From Parvibaculum sp045863935 (GTDB taxonomy: Bacteria > Pseudomonadota > Alphaproteobacteria > Parvibaculales > Parvibaculaceae): a DNA stretch of 64,000 nt. The position numbers and the translations under genes were made by a program. Positions 24,045 to 31,888 of the stretch are shown here, piece by piece. Position 1 is the stretch's first letter. Every line of letters starts with the position of its first letter. Under the pieces are notes generated by a model, which saw only the letters and a program-made list of their open reading frames with translations, was not told the DNA's origin and did not search any database. Location: assembly GCF_045863935.1 (NCBI RefSeq), contig NZ_BTVP01000016.1:16272-80271 (forward strand), read 5' to 3'.

Positions 24045-24656
24045 ATGACCTCATCCCGTGCCGCCCCCGCCAAAAAGCCATCCCGGAACCGCGAGAAGCT
24101 GATCGAAGCGGCGCGCCGCCTCTTCGCCGAGCGCGGCTATGCGCAGGTGGGTACCGAGGAAATCGTGCGCGCGGCGGGGGTGACGCGCGGCGTGCTCTAT
24201 CATCAGTTCACGGACAAACGCGATCTCTTCCGCGCGGTGCTGGAGCGGATGTTGCCCGAGATCGGCGAACGGCTTTACACGGAGACGATGGCGCGGATCG
24301 GACATGACCGCGACGACCTGCAGGTGGGCGCCCAGGTGCTGCTTCGCATCTATGCGGAACCGGAAGTGCGCCGCCTCTTCCTGATGGAAGGGCCGGCGGT
24401 GCTCGGGCTTGCCGGCTGGAAGGCGCTGCAGGCGCCGCTCTCGACGCTCTTTCTCGATCATGCGCTCAGGCATCTGGTGGAGGAGGGGCTGATCGGCGAA
24501 GGCGACATGCCCGCACTCATCGAACTCCTCTCCGGTGCGCTGCAACAGGCAGCCCTCGGCATCGCGGCGGCGGAAGACCCGGAAGCGGCGCGGGCGGCTT
24601 ACGCGGCAGGGCTCGACAGGTTGATTGCGGGTTTGATGCGAGGGGCGGGGAAGTGA
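24045..24656 (+). CDS. TetR family transcriptional regulator
   Basis: The ATG at 24045 gives 203 residues. The N-terminal HTH reads REKLIEAARRLFAERGYAQV, GTEEIVRAAGVTRGVLYHQF, TDKRDLFRAV, a textbook TetR DNA-binding domain (about residues 14-60). The C-terminal ligand domain is helical and not assignable to a ligand. Two perfect palindromes sit between this gene and the divergent truncated ORF, indicating autoregulation and possibly control of that ORF. Reading frames further upstream would run through the operators and are unlikely. Confidence 0.93.
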   Translation: MTSSRAAPAKKPSRNREKLIEAARRLFAERGYAQVGTEEIVRAAGVTRGVLYHQFTDKRDLFRAVLERMLPEIGERLYTETMARIGHDRDDLQVGAQVLLRIYAEPEVRRLFLMEGPAVLGLAGWKALQAPLSTLFLDHALRHLVEEGLIGEGDMPALIELLSGALQQAALGIAAAEDPEAARAAYAAGLDRLIAGLMRGAGK

Positions 24657-24680
24657 GAAAGCCTCGGCGGAAGACTGTCT

Positions 24681-25115
24681 CTATTTCTTCCGTGAACGGA
24701 CAGATTTCGATTTCGACGTATTGAGCGCCACCGCGGCGCGGATGAGCGCGATGAAGGGCTTCTCGGCGATCTTGCCGCCTTCGGAAATGTCGATGGCGCG
24801 CCGCGCGTTGCCGTCGAGGCTCGCATTGAAGAGGCCGGAAGGATCGGGCAGAGAAGCGCCTTTCGCAGAAGTAAGCTTCACCTTGTCCTTGTAGGTCTCA
24901 CCGGTGCAGACGATCCCGGCATGTTCCCAGACCGGAACGCCGCGCCACTTCACTTCCTCGGCGATTTCCGGATCGGTCTTGCGGATGAGCGCCCGCATTC
25001 GCGCGAGCGTTTCGCCGCGCCAGTCGCCCAGCGCTTCGATCTTCGCGTCGATCAGTTCGGAGGGAGAGGCTTCTTCGGTGGTGATCTTCTTCCCGTTCGT
25101 CGTTGCCTTCTTCAT
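24681..25115 (-). CDS. DUF1801 domain protein (first of a tandem pair)
   Basis: The 144-residue protein contains the DUF1801/YdhG pattern: MRALIRKTDPEIAEEVKWRG, PVWEHAGIVCTGETYKDKVK, LTSAKGASLPDPSGLFNASL, and a basic Lys/Arg/Ser-rich tail (TSKSKSVRSRKK). The function of the family is unknown; its fold is close to iron-chaperone-like frataxin analogues. It converges with tetR and lies 24 bases downstream of a second DUF1801 gene with which it shares the basic, flexible termini. Confidence 0.85.
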   Translation of the reverse strand: MKKATTNGKKITTEEASPSELIDAKIEALGDWRGETLARMRALIRKTDPEIAEEVKWRGVPVWEHAGIVCTGETYKDKVKLTSAKGASLPDPSGLFNASLDGNARRAIDISEGGKIAEKPFIALIRAAVALNTSKSKSVRSRKK

Positions 25116-25139
25116 CGGTACTCGCTCCTCGATTGCCCT

Positions 25140-25604
25140 TCACATCTTCTCGCCGGGAAGTTTGCTTGCCTGCTTTACCCAGCGCAGGAATTGCGCTTCG
25201 TCCAGTTCGTCATCCTCGCGGATGTCGAGATAGCGCACATCCTTCTGCTTGGAGGCGCCAGGCGGCAGGGGGGTGAGCGATGCACCGCGAAAGAAGGCGA
25301 CCTTCACGTATTTCGCGAAACAGTGAAAGCCGAGGAACCAGCTTCCTTCCTCGACACCGTAGAAGGGGGAGTTCCATTTGACGGCCCTGGCGACGCCGGG
25401 GACCGCGCGTTCGATGAGTGTGTCGAGGCGGCGTCCGAGATCGCTCTTCCAGCCCGGCATGGCCGCGATATAGGCCTGCACAGGCTCGTTGCCATAACCC
25501 TTGGCGATCTGCGGATTGCCGCCGGAGAGGAGCGTGGGTTCTGCGGGTTTGCGCGGCTTCGGCGTCGGAACCGCCTTCATCTTCCCGGATGTCTTGTTCA
25601 CCAT
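25140..25604 (-). CDS. DUF1801 domain protein (second of a tandem pair)
   Basis: The 154-residue protein has a Lys/Pro-rich N-terminus (KAVPTPKPRKPAEP) and a DUF1801 core: VQAYIAAMPGWKSDLGRRLD, AVPGVARAVKWNSPFYGVEE, WFLGFHCFAKYVKVAFFRGA, and DIREDDELDEAQFLRWVKQA. It is paralogous to the gene at 24681-25115 and shares the DLGRRLDTLIERAVPGVARAVKW-type helix with other DUF1801 proteins. The two are probably one operon. The function is unknown. Confidence 0.85.
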   Translation of the reverse strand: MVNKTSGKMKAVPTPKPRKPAEPTLLSGGNPQIAKGYGNEPVQAYIAAMPGWKSDLGRRLDTLIERAVPGVARAVKWNSPFYGVEEGSWFLGFHCFAKYVKVAFFRGASLTPLPPGASKQKDVRYLDIREDDELDEAQFLRWVKQASKLPGEKM

Positions 25605-25748
25605 TGCAATTGCTCCACCGTTGGAACCGGGTGGCCGACGATAGACGATTTGCGATAGGCGATTCCACTCATGCCACGAAGCGAGCGTGAATTTGCCGGG
25701 CGGCCCACGGACCCAGGCTTGCGCCGGGGTGACACTTCAATTCTTGCC

Positions 25749-25804
25749 ATCCCCCGCCCCAAACCGTCTTCGACGGTTTGACCCTCCCCGAGGGGAGGGT
25801 GGAT
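25749..25804. repeat. Palindromic repeat family A, copy 1
   Basis: The block consists of CCCCCGCCCC, an inverted repeat AAACCGTC-ttc-GACGGTTT, and a GC-rich palindrome ACCCTCCCC-ga-GGGGAGGGT. The same architecture recurs at 28073-28137 with a different inner hairpin, and shorter or inverted versions occur at 28217-28241 and 63949-64000. Confidence 0.75.
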
Positions 25805-25832
25805 CACAGGGGAAGTCAGAGCCATTGAACAA

Positions 25833-25864
25833 ACGAAAAAGGGCGGCAACTGGAGTTGCCGCCC
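25833..25864 (-). terminator. Rho-independent terminator after the di-iron protein gene
   Basis: A perfect 10-base-pair hairpin (GGGCGGCAAC with GTTGCCGCCC, loop of 4) is followed on the minus strand by TTTTTCGTTTG. It lies 25 bases past the stop codon. Confidence 0.92.
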
Positions 25865-25888
25865 TCGGTTTTTCAGTGCGACGTGGTG

Positions 25889-27025
25889 TTACTCGGCGGC
25901 CGACATGCGGTCGAGGGAGTAGGCGGCGCCGCCCTGGCCATTCAGCTGGCGCAGATACTTGATGCCTTCTTCGGCGATGTCGTCGCCGATCATGCGGTCG
26001 CCTTCGCCATAGAGTTCCTTCATGTCGATGAAGGCGGCGTAGTTCATGGCGGTGCGGTCGGTGATGATGCCGGCTTTCAGCAGCGTCTTGATCAGCACGC
26101 GGAAGATATTCGACGTCTCCTGCATGCTCTCGCGGATATTGGTATCGGTCATGGCTTCCATGAAGGCGCCCTGGACCCACTGCCAGTCGAGGCCGACGGC
26201 GGCATAGATGTGCTTCTTCTGCTCGGGGCTGCCGAGGTTGAAGAGGAGCACCTGGAAGACCTCCCAGGCCCAATCCTCGATCGCGTTGCGCTGTTCCTCG
26301 TTGAGGTTCGGGATGGTGCGGTCGGCCCAGATCTTGCCGAATTTGTGATGGAAGGCTTCATCCGTCATGGTGAGCTGCATCAGCTTCACCATGAGGGGAT
26401 CGCGGCCCCACTTGTAGAAGGACGCGAAGGCGCCCATCGCAAGACCTTCGACCAGCATCTGCATGCCGACGAGCTTCTTCCAGACGAGCGGCGTGTTGAC
26501 GAGTTCGGTGAGAACGTCGCCAAGCGCCGGGCCGACGGGAACGGGCTTGCCCCAGCGCGCCTTGATGTAGTTGGAGAAGCCCGCGACGTGGCGTGCTTCC
26601 TCGCGCGTCTGGTTGGCGGCATATTCCTGCGCGCCCGGATCCTTGAGGATGTGGCAGAGGCTCGCCGACAGCGCGAGAGCGCCCGCCTCGCCATGGAGGA
26701 TGGAGGAGAGCCCCCACTGCACGTCCATGTTCACGAGCTTGATCTTCTGCTTCTCGTCGAGCTTGTCCTTCACCGCCGTCTTCAGGTCGGTGTTCTGCTC
26801 GGGGTCGATCAGATATTCGTTTTCCATGTCGAAGGGCGTGGAGAAGTCGACATACTTCTTGTCCTGCGGGTCCCAGAAATGGTCATGGGTCGCGGAGATG
26901 ATCTTGTCGAAGGCGGTGGAGCGCTTGCCGTAGCGGTCCACTTCCATCATTGCGGGGAAATCGTCCGGCGCCACGGCCTCATAGGCCGCATCGACGGTGA
27001 TGTTGGTCGTGATTTTGCTGGTCAT
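25889..27025 (-). CDS. Ferritin-like di-iron carboxylate protein, possible oxygenase
   Basis: The 378-residue protein starts behind AGGAGGAACC. It carries a complete four-helix di-iron ligand set: Glu113 (ILHGEAGAL), Glu143/His146 (REEARHVAGF), Glu193 (MLVEGLAMGAF) and Glu223/His226 (MTDEAFHHKF). The two E-X29-EXXH half sites are equally spaced, as in ribonucleotide reductase R2, bacterial multicomponent monooxygenases and AurF-like N-oxygenases. I cannot place it in a named subfamily. It stands alone with its own strong ribosome site and terminator, which suggests high expression. The substrate and electron donor are unknown. Confidence 0.85.
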   Translation of the reverse strand: MTSKITTNITVDAAYEAVAPDDFPAMMEVDRYGKRSTAFDKIISATHDHFWDPQDKKYVDFSTPFDMENEYLIDPEQNTDLKTAVKDKLDEKQKIKLVNMDVQWGLSSILHGEAGALALSASLCHILKDPGAQEYAANQTREEARHVAGFSNYIKARWGKPVPVGPALGDVLTELVNTPLVWKKLVGMQMLVEGLAMGAFASFYKWGRDPLMVKLMQLTMTDEAFHHKFGKIWADRTIPNLNEEQRNAIEDWAWEVFQVLLFNLGSPEQKKHIYAAVGLDWQWVQGAFMEAMTDTNIRESMQETSNIFRVLIKTLLKAGIITDRTAMNYAAFIDMKELYGEGDRMIGDDIAEEGIKYLRQLNGQGGAAYSLDRMSAAE

Positions 27026-27199
27026 GGTTCCTCCTGCCTCGATGGGATGCAGAAAGGCACTGGCCTCCGGCTCCCGGTTCCTTGAATATCAATATATATC
27101 CGAGGGTTAATGGATGCAAGAAATAATGACGCCTTCGTCATTTTTCTTGGCAAGCTGAGACAAAAAGGGCGGAATTCCGCGGCTATGAAAGGGTAGAGG

Positions 27200-28012
27200 A
27201 TGAACAGGGGCAAGGTCGATACGGCACACGGGACGCTCGCCTATATGGAGAGCGGCGGCCAGGGCCCGGCGGTGCTTTTCATTCACGGCAATTCCTCCTG
27301 CAAGGAAATGTTCGGCCGGCAGTTCGCCGCGCCTATGGCCGAGCGCTACCGCTTCATCGGTTTCGACCTGCCGGGCCATGGCGAGAGTTCCAACGCGCCG
27401 GTGCTCGAGAGGACCTATTCGATCAACGGGTTTGCCAGTGCCGCGATGGCGCTGCTCGATGCGCTGGGCGTGGAGAAGGCGGCGGTGATGGGCTGGTCGC
27501 TCGGCGGCCATGCGGCGCTCGAAATGATGGCGCGCTGGAAGGGCACGGTCGCGACCTGGATCACGGGGACGCCGCCGGCGGGCGGCGCCGACATGGCCGA
27601 GGCCTTTCTGCCTTCCGACAAGATGGGGCTCACCTTTCAGAGGACGTTCACCGAGGAGGACGCGCGCACGCAGCTGCAGGGCGGGCTCGGCGAGGGCGTG
27701 GCGATGGAGCCGTGGATGCTCACTGCGTCGCTGCGCGCGGACGGCCGCTTCCGGCCGCTGATGCTGCAATCGGCGATCGAGGGACGCGACCTCGACGGAC
27801 GCAAGATCGCGGAGACGGCGGCGCAGCCGCTCGCCGTGGTGACGGGCGGGGCGGAGCCTTATGTGAACAACGCGTTCCTCGAAAAAGTCACCTATCGCAA
27901 TCTCTGGGACGGCAAGGTGCATGTGCTTGACGGGCTCGGCCATGCGCCGTTCTGGCAGGCACCGGAGGTGTTCAACCCGCTGTTCGAGCGGTTTCTGGAC
28001 GAGGTGTGCTGA
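27200..28012 (+). CDS. Alpha/beta hydrolase
   Basis: The 270-residue protein has a full alpha/beta-hydrolase triad: nucleophile elbow VMGWSLGGHAALEM (Ser), oxyanion motif LFIHGNSSCKEMF, FDLPGHGESSN, an acidic residue in the TGGAEPYVNN region, and His in DGLGHAPFWQAPE. Enzymes of this type include esterases, haloperoxidase-like and C-C bond hydrolases; no subfamily is clear. It is divergent from the di-iron protein gene with 174 bases between, so joint regulation is possible but not shown. Confidence 0.9.
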   Translation: MNRGKVDTAHGTLAYMESGGQGPAVLFIHGNSSCKEMFGRQFAAPMAERYRFIGFDLPGHGESSNAPVLERTYSINGFASAAMALLDALGVEKAAVMGWSLGGHAALEMMARWKGTVATWITGTPPAGGADMAEAFLPSDKMGLTFQRTFTEEDARTQLQGGLGEGVAMEPWMLTASLRADGRFRPLMLQSAIEGRDLDGRKIAETAAQPLAVVTGGAEPYVNNAFLEKVTYRNLWDGKVHVLDGLGHAPFWQAPEVFNPLFERFLDEVC

Positions 28013-28072
28013 GGGAGAGTTTCCTGTCGCCGCGGGTGCAAGACGCTCGCATGCGATCCTCTTGCCTTGCGT

Positions 28073-28137
28073 CGCCCCCGCCCCGAAATTCGGTGCGCTT
28101 CGCTTCCGAATTTCGACCCTCCCCGAGGGGAGGATGG
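28073..28137. repeat. Palindromic repeat family A, copy 2
   Basis: The copy has CCCCCGCCCC, an inner inverted repeat GAAATTCGG...CCGAATTTC with a 12-base loop, then ACCCTCCCCGAGGGGAGG. It lies between the hydrolase gene and the response regulator gene, which face each other. Confidence 0.75.
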
Positions 28138-28216
28138 GCGGTTGATGTTATGCTGCGTGGCATCTTCCGAACACGATCGAAACGCTCGCACGAGACAGAG
28201 AACACGGTCTTCTTCC

Positions 28217-28241
28217 TACCCTCCCCTCGGGGCGGGGGCAG
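28217..28241. repeat. Palindromic repeat family A, copy 3 (short, inverted)
   Basis: CTACCCTCCCCTCGGGGCGGGGGCA is the reverse orientation of family A without the inner hairpin. It pairs with copy 2 about 80 bases away, so the two could fold into a larger hairpin between the convergent genes. Confidence 0.6.
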
Positions 28242-28257
28242 GATGGAGAGATGTGTC

Positions 28258-28764
28258 TCAACCGCGCTTTGCGTCGAGGCTGCGCTTCGGCGAGGGGCCG
28301 CGATAGCCGGGCTTCTCGACGAAGTGGATCGGCTTCGAGACCGCGGCCACGATCGCCTCGTAGAGCATTTCGGCGGAAAGCGGCTTGGCGAGATAGTCGG
28401 TCACGCCCTGATCGCGCGCATGGGTGACTTCCGCGCGGCCGACATGGCCCGAGATCATGAGGATCGGCACGTCCGGATTGGCGCCGTCGCCGCTGGCGCT
28501 GGCGCGGATGGCCCGTGTCATCTCGTAGCCGTCCATGGGCGTCATGGCGCCGTCGGTCACGATGATGTCCGGGCGCTCGGCCGCGAAGGCGGCAAGTCCC
28601 TTCCCGCCGTCGCGCGCGACGACGATGCGCGTGACGCCCATCGTTTCGAGAAGCGCGACGAGAAGACGCCGCATCTCGGCGCTGTCTTCGACGACGAGCA
28701 CTTTCAGTCTGCGGAAAAAATCCTCGTCGGCGCCCGTTGAGGGGCCGGGCGGTGCAGCACTCAT
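28258..28764 (-). CDS. Single-domain response regulator with YRGP tail
   Basis: The 168-residue protein is one CheY-like receiver: KVLVVEDSAEMRRLLVALLE (acidic pair), phospho-Asp in IIVTDGAMTPMDGYEMTRAI, Thr/Ser in ILMISGHVG, and Lys in DYLAKPLSAEMLYEAI. A C-terminal tail FVEKPGYRGPSPKRS follows. The motif D-x-x-M-x-P-M-D-G has the Pro one place later than usual, as in the sister gene at 29312-29809. Its ATG overlaps the stop of the HPt gene (ATGA). There is no output domain, so it probably signals by protein contact. Confidence 0.92.
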   Translation of the reverse strand: MSAAPPGPSTGADEDFFRRLKVLVVEDSAEMRRLLVALLETMGVTRIVVARDGGKGLAAFAAERPDIIVTDGAMTPMDGYEMTRAIRASASGDGANPDVPILMISGHVGRAEVTHARDQGVTDYLAKPLSAEMLYEAIVAAVSKPIHFVEKPGYRGPSPKRSLDAKRG

Positions 28765-29300
28765 CCCGCGTTTCTCTGGCGCCGCGCCGCGCTGATCAAC
28801 CGCTCAAGCGCATTCAGCGTTTCCATGGTGACGGTCGGATCGGTGCGGGGATTTTCGAGCGCGTCGCGAATGGCATCGACATGGAAGGTGACAACGGTGT
28901 CGTCGTTCCAGTCCTCGGCTCGCGAATTCTCGACATAGCGGCAGAGCGAGTCGGCAAACTGACCGACGATGGCATGGCCGAAGGTGCCGGCGAGGCCGCG
29001 CATGTCGTGCGCCAGCGCGTAGAGACGGCTGCGGGCTTCCGCGTCGCCCTTGCAGGCGGGCTCCACGAGAATCTGGAGCATGGCGACCTGCGACTGCAAC
29101 GACTCGGCATATTTCGTTTCGAGATCGCGGATCGTCGTCTGCATCTGCTCGAGGACGCGCGGATCGAGACGCATCGGCGCGACATAGTCGGCACCGAGCT
29201 TTCGCTCGGCGATCGACGGCACGCGGACAAAGCGGACCTCGGCAGGCGTTTCGGTTGCGTCCTTGCCGGCGAGCCTCGAGGGGGATCTGCGTTCCTGCAT
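28761..29300 (-). CDS. HPt-domain phosphotransfer-like protein
   Basis: The 179-residue protein has a basic N-terminal region, a helix around residues 45-80, and an HPt-like segment LYALAHDMRGLAGTFGHAIV with His98 in the HxxRG position (usual motif HxxKG). HPt domains relay phosphate between receivers. It lies between two receiver-only response regulators in one operon, overlapping the downstream one by ATGA. This placement supports the phosphotransfer role, which the sequence alone suggests only moderately. Confidence 0.75.
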   Translation of the reverse strand: MQERRSPSRLAGKDATETPAEVRFVRVPSIAERKLGADYVAPMRLDPRVLEQMQTTIRDLETKYAESLQSQVAMLQILVEPACKGDAEARSRLYALAHDMRGLAGTFGHAIVGQFADSLCRYVENSRAEDWNDDTVVTFHVDAIRDALENPRTDPTVTMETLNALERLISAARRQRNAG

Positions 29301-29311
29301 GACGGCTTTCC

Positions 29312-29809
29312 TCAGATCAGCGCGACCGTGTTGCGGCGGTCCTGCCCCTCGAAGGGCCGGTCGCGGCGGCGGCGGTCCGGCCCGCGATAGGTCGGCGCTT
29401 CGACGAACTGGCGCGGCCGGTCGATCACCTGGATCAGGCGTTCGTAGAGGCTGCGCGCGGAAATGGGTTTCGACAGAAATTCGGTGATGCCGATGTCGCG
29501 GGCGCGTTCCACCGAGACGATGTCGGTGTGGCCGGAGACCATGATGATCGGGATCATGCTGAGCGCGCGGCCGCGAATGCTGCGCAGACGGTGTGCGAAG
29601 GAGAAGCCGTCCATGGGCATCATCGCGGCATCGGTGATGATGAGATCGGGTTCGCTGGTCTGGAGCAGTTCCAGCGCCTCGTCGCCGTCGATGGCGAGAT
29701 GCACTTCCCTGACGCCGAGCGCCTGGAGCAACGTCATCAGGAGATGGCGCATATAGGCGCTGTCGTCCACGACGAGAATGCTCATGGCTTCGAAGACCGA
29801 ACGTGACAT
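29312..29809 (-). CDS. Single-domain response regulator with YRGPDRRRR tail
   Basis: Starting at ATG 29809 (GGGGGTTAC before it), the 165-residue protein is a receiver domain: MSILVVDDSAYMRHLLMTLL, phospho-Asp in LIITDAAMMPMDGFSFAHRL, IIMVSGHTD, and Lys in ITEFLSKPISARSLYERL. It ends FVEAPTYRGPDRRRRDRPFE, a tail that I recall from other alphaproteobacterial receiver proteins. It is the first gene of the three-gene phosphorelay-like operon. No histidine kinase is nearby. Confidence 0.92.
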   Translation of the reverse strand: MSRSVFEAMSILVVDDSAYMRHLLMTLLQALGVREVHLAIDGDEALELLQTSEPDLIITDAAMMPMDGFSFAHRLRSIRGRALSMIPIIMVSGHTDIVSVERARDIGITEFLSKPISARSLYERLIQVIDRPRQFVEAPTYRGPDRRRRDRPFEGQDRRNTVALI

Positions 29810-30025
29810 GTAACCCCCAACGACTTTCGACGGAAGCGGGAGCCTTGCCCCACGCCCGCTCAACCGTGCCGGACAGCGAAGGGTTCCCCCGCGCCTCACG
29901 GTGTGCATCAACCTTAATGGCGAGGTCTTAACAAAAGGGAACCACGAAACGCGCGGGAAACCACCCCGGAAGCCGCAATGCTCCGGGGGCAGAGTATTGA
30001 GGGATGGTTAAACGGGCGCCGGTTT

Positions 30026-30907
30026 CTAGGCGCGTGCGGAGACGAGCCAGACGGCGCCGTCGAGCGCGATTTCGCCGTTCGTCTCGTGTTTCACGAGGGC
30101 CTCGCGGACGGCTTCCGTCACGCGTGTGCGGATGTTGTCCGGCTGGTCCACGAGGGCGCGCGAGAGCGGGCCGATGTCGAGCGTCTGTTCAAGCGCCTCG
30201 GCGAGGGGGTCCGCCCCGCGGCCGAGCGAGAGCGAGGCGTCGAAGGGTTCGATCTCGATGCCCGTGTAGCCGGCGTCCTTGAGAATGCCGCTGAAACGGT
30301 CGCGGTCGGCAAGCGCGAAGGGGCCGGGCGCGCCGGGGACGGGCGGCTCCTGTGGCGGGAGATGCGGCAGGGCGGCGAAGAGCGGCACCGAGACCCAGCC
30401 GTTCTCCTTCATGGGGCGCCAGCAGACGAAAGCGACGCGGCCCGAGGGAGCGAGCGCCTGGCGCATATGCGCGAAGGCGGCGGCGGGATCGGCAAAGAAC
30501 ATGATGCCGAAGCGAGAGATGAGGAGGTCGAAGCTCGCGGCGCCGAAATCGTGCGAGGCGGCGTCGGCGAGCATGAATTCCGCCGTGCTGCCGAGCGCGG
30601 CGGCGCGGGCTTTCGCGCGGGCGACCATGGGGCCGGAAATGTCGACGCCGAGGGCGCGGCCGGAGGGGTCCGTCTTCGCGGCGGCTTCGAAGGTGGTGGC
30701 GCCGCAGCCGCAGCCGATATCCATGACGCGGGCGCCGGGCTCGATGGCGGCCAGGCGCAGCACCGCATCGGCGAAGGGCGCGAGCATGGTGTCGAGCCGG
30801 TCCTGGTAGCGCGCCCAGCGTTCGCCCGCGAGGCCGTTCCAGTAGTCGATCTGATCGGCGTTCGGGCCTTCGGCGGCGATGGAGGTGGGGGTGGCGGAGG
30901 TGTTCAT
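30026..30907 (-). CDS. SAM-dependent methyltransferase (UbiE/type 11-like)
   Basis: The ATG at 30907 follows AGGAGCGCGCCC. The 293-residue protein starts with QIDYWNGLAGERWARYQDRL and has SAM motif I VMDIGCGCGATTFEAA, motif II ALGVDISGPMVARAKAR, and FDLLISRFGIMFFADPAAAF followed by SGRVAFVCWRPM. The YWNG...W and FGIMFFADP patterns are typical of a type-11 methyltransferase group of unknown substrate. It stands between the phosphorelay operon and the flagellin-like gene on the same strand. Confidence 0.9.
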   Translation of the reverse strand: MNTSATPTSIAAEGPNADQIDYWNGLAGERWARYQDRLDTMLAPFADAVLRLAAIEPGARVMDIGCGCGATTFEAAAKTDPSGRALGVDISGPMVARAKARAAALGSTAEFMLADAASHDFGAASFDLLISRFGIMFFADPAAAFAHMRQALAPSGRVAFVCWRPMKENGWVSVPLFAALPHLPPQEPPVPGAPGPFALADRDRFSGILKDAGYTGIEIEPFDASLSLGRGADPLAEALEQTLDIGPLSRALVDQPDNIRTRVTEAVREALVKHETNGEIALDGAVWLVSARA

Positions 30908-30959
30908 GGGCGCGCTCCTGCGAAAGGGGCCCATTTTCTAGCATGAAGCGGGGGCGAGG

Positions 30960-31754
30960 TCAGTCCTGCGAATTCGTGCCACGGTCGAGACGCTCGGCAA
31001 GGGCGCGGAGCTTGTCTTCCACGGCTTCCATGCCGAGTTCGTATTCGCCTTGCGGGGCGGGGGCAGATGCCTCGTCGGCACCGGTCGGAAGGTGCGTCTC
31101 GATGTCGTGGCTGCCGGCAAGTGCGCGCAGGCGGTCGAGGCGCTCGGAGATGAGCGCGGCGTGATCGGCGAAGAGTTCGCTGACGGCGGCGGCGGTTTCG
31201 CGCGCGGCGGCGATTTCGGCGGCGATCGCTTCGATCTCGCCGTCATCGGCGAAGGCGTCGCGCGGCGGCGAAAGCGAGAGGCCCGCTTCGCCGGTCGTGA
31301 GGTTGACGACCTGGACGGCGATGCCGGAGCGGCCGTCGCCGTCGAGAGGAATGTCGAAACTCGCGATCTTGCCGCCGATGCGGCGGCCGGAGATGAGGTT
31401 TATCCGGTTGTGGGAGGCGGAGCCGGCGATGGCGTCGATTTCGGCGCGCAGATCGTCGTAGCGCCCGGCGAACAGCGCGCGCAGGCCATGATCGGCGCTC
31501 TGGCCCGCATTGTTCACGAGGTCGGCGGCTTCGCGCAGGCGGTCGGCGATGGCGTCGATGGCGAGGACGGCGGTTTCGATGGTGGAGAGGGCGGTGGCGA
31601 TCTGGCGGCCGAGTTCGGCGGCACCGAGCGATCCCGCCGCATTGCCGCGGATGCGCAGCGCGCGCTGCACCGCCTCGGGCGTTGCCGCCGGCGTATCCTC
31701 GGCGGGCGGCGGCGCGATGCTGCGCCTGCCCCGCAAACGGGAGAGAATGCCCAT
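30960..31754 (-). CDS. Flagellin-domain-like protein, non-canonical
   Basis: The protein of about 264 residues contains a helix-rich segment (ALSTIETAVLAIDAIADRLR, then EAADLVNNAG, LFAGRYDDLRAEIDAIAGSA, and SHNRINLISGRRIGG) with the heptad and the N-G-x-N-L-x-x-G ending of the flagellin D1 helix and hairpin. It lacks the canonical MA-I-TN N-terminus and ends in an acidic Pro/Ala-rich tail. I call it flagellin-like on this pattern; it may be a secreted filament accessory protein. An alternative GTG start at 31775 would add seven residues. It lies 50 bases upstream of the methyltransferase gene. Confidence 0.6.
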   Translation of the reverse strand: MGILSRLRGRRSIAPPPAEDTPAATPEAVQRALRIRGNAAGSLGAAELGRQIATALSTIETAVLAIDAIADRLREAADLVNNAGQSADHGLRALFAGRYDDLRAEIDAIAGSASHNRINLISGRRIGGKIASFDIPLDGDGRSGIAVQVVNLTTGEAGLSLSPPRDAFADDGEIEAIAAEIAAARETAAAVSELFADHAALISERLDRLRALAGSHDIETHLPTGADEASAPAPQGEYELGMEAVEDKLRALAERLDRGTNSQD

Positions 31755-31888
31755 TGTATTCTGCCCAAGCCCCACTCATTGCCGGCGTCGCGAAGAGACC
31801 GGCCCGGGGCCAGACTATCGCGGAGAAAGTTGACGAGGCCTAAAGGCGGTCCTGCCGGAGCCTTCATCTTCATGGTAGGAATTCGCCC

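Noticed and set aside
29900..29935. CtrA box before the receiver operon
   Set aside because: TTAA pairs are present (TTAATGGCGAGGTCTTAA), but the spacing is ten bases rather than seven.
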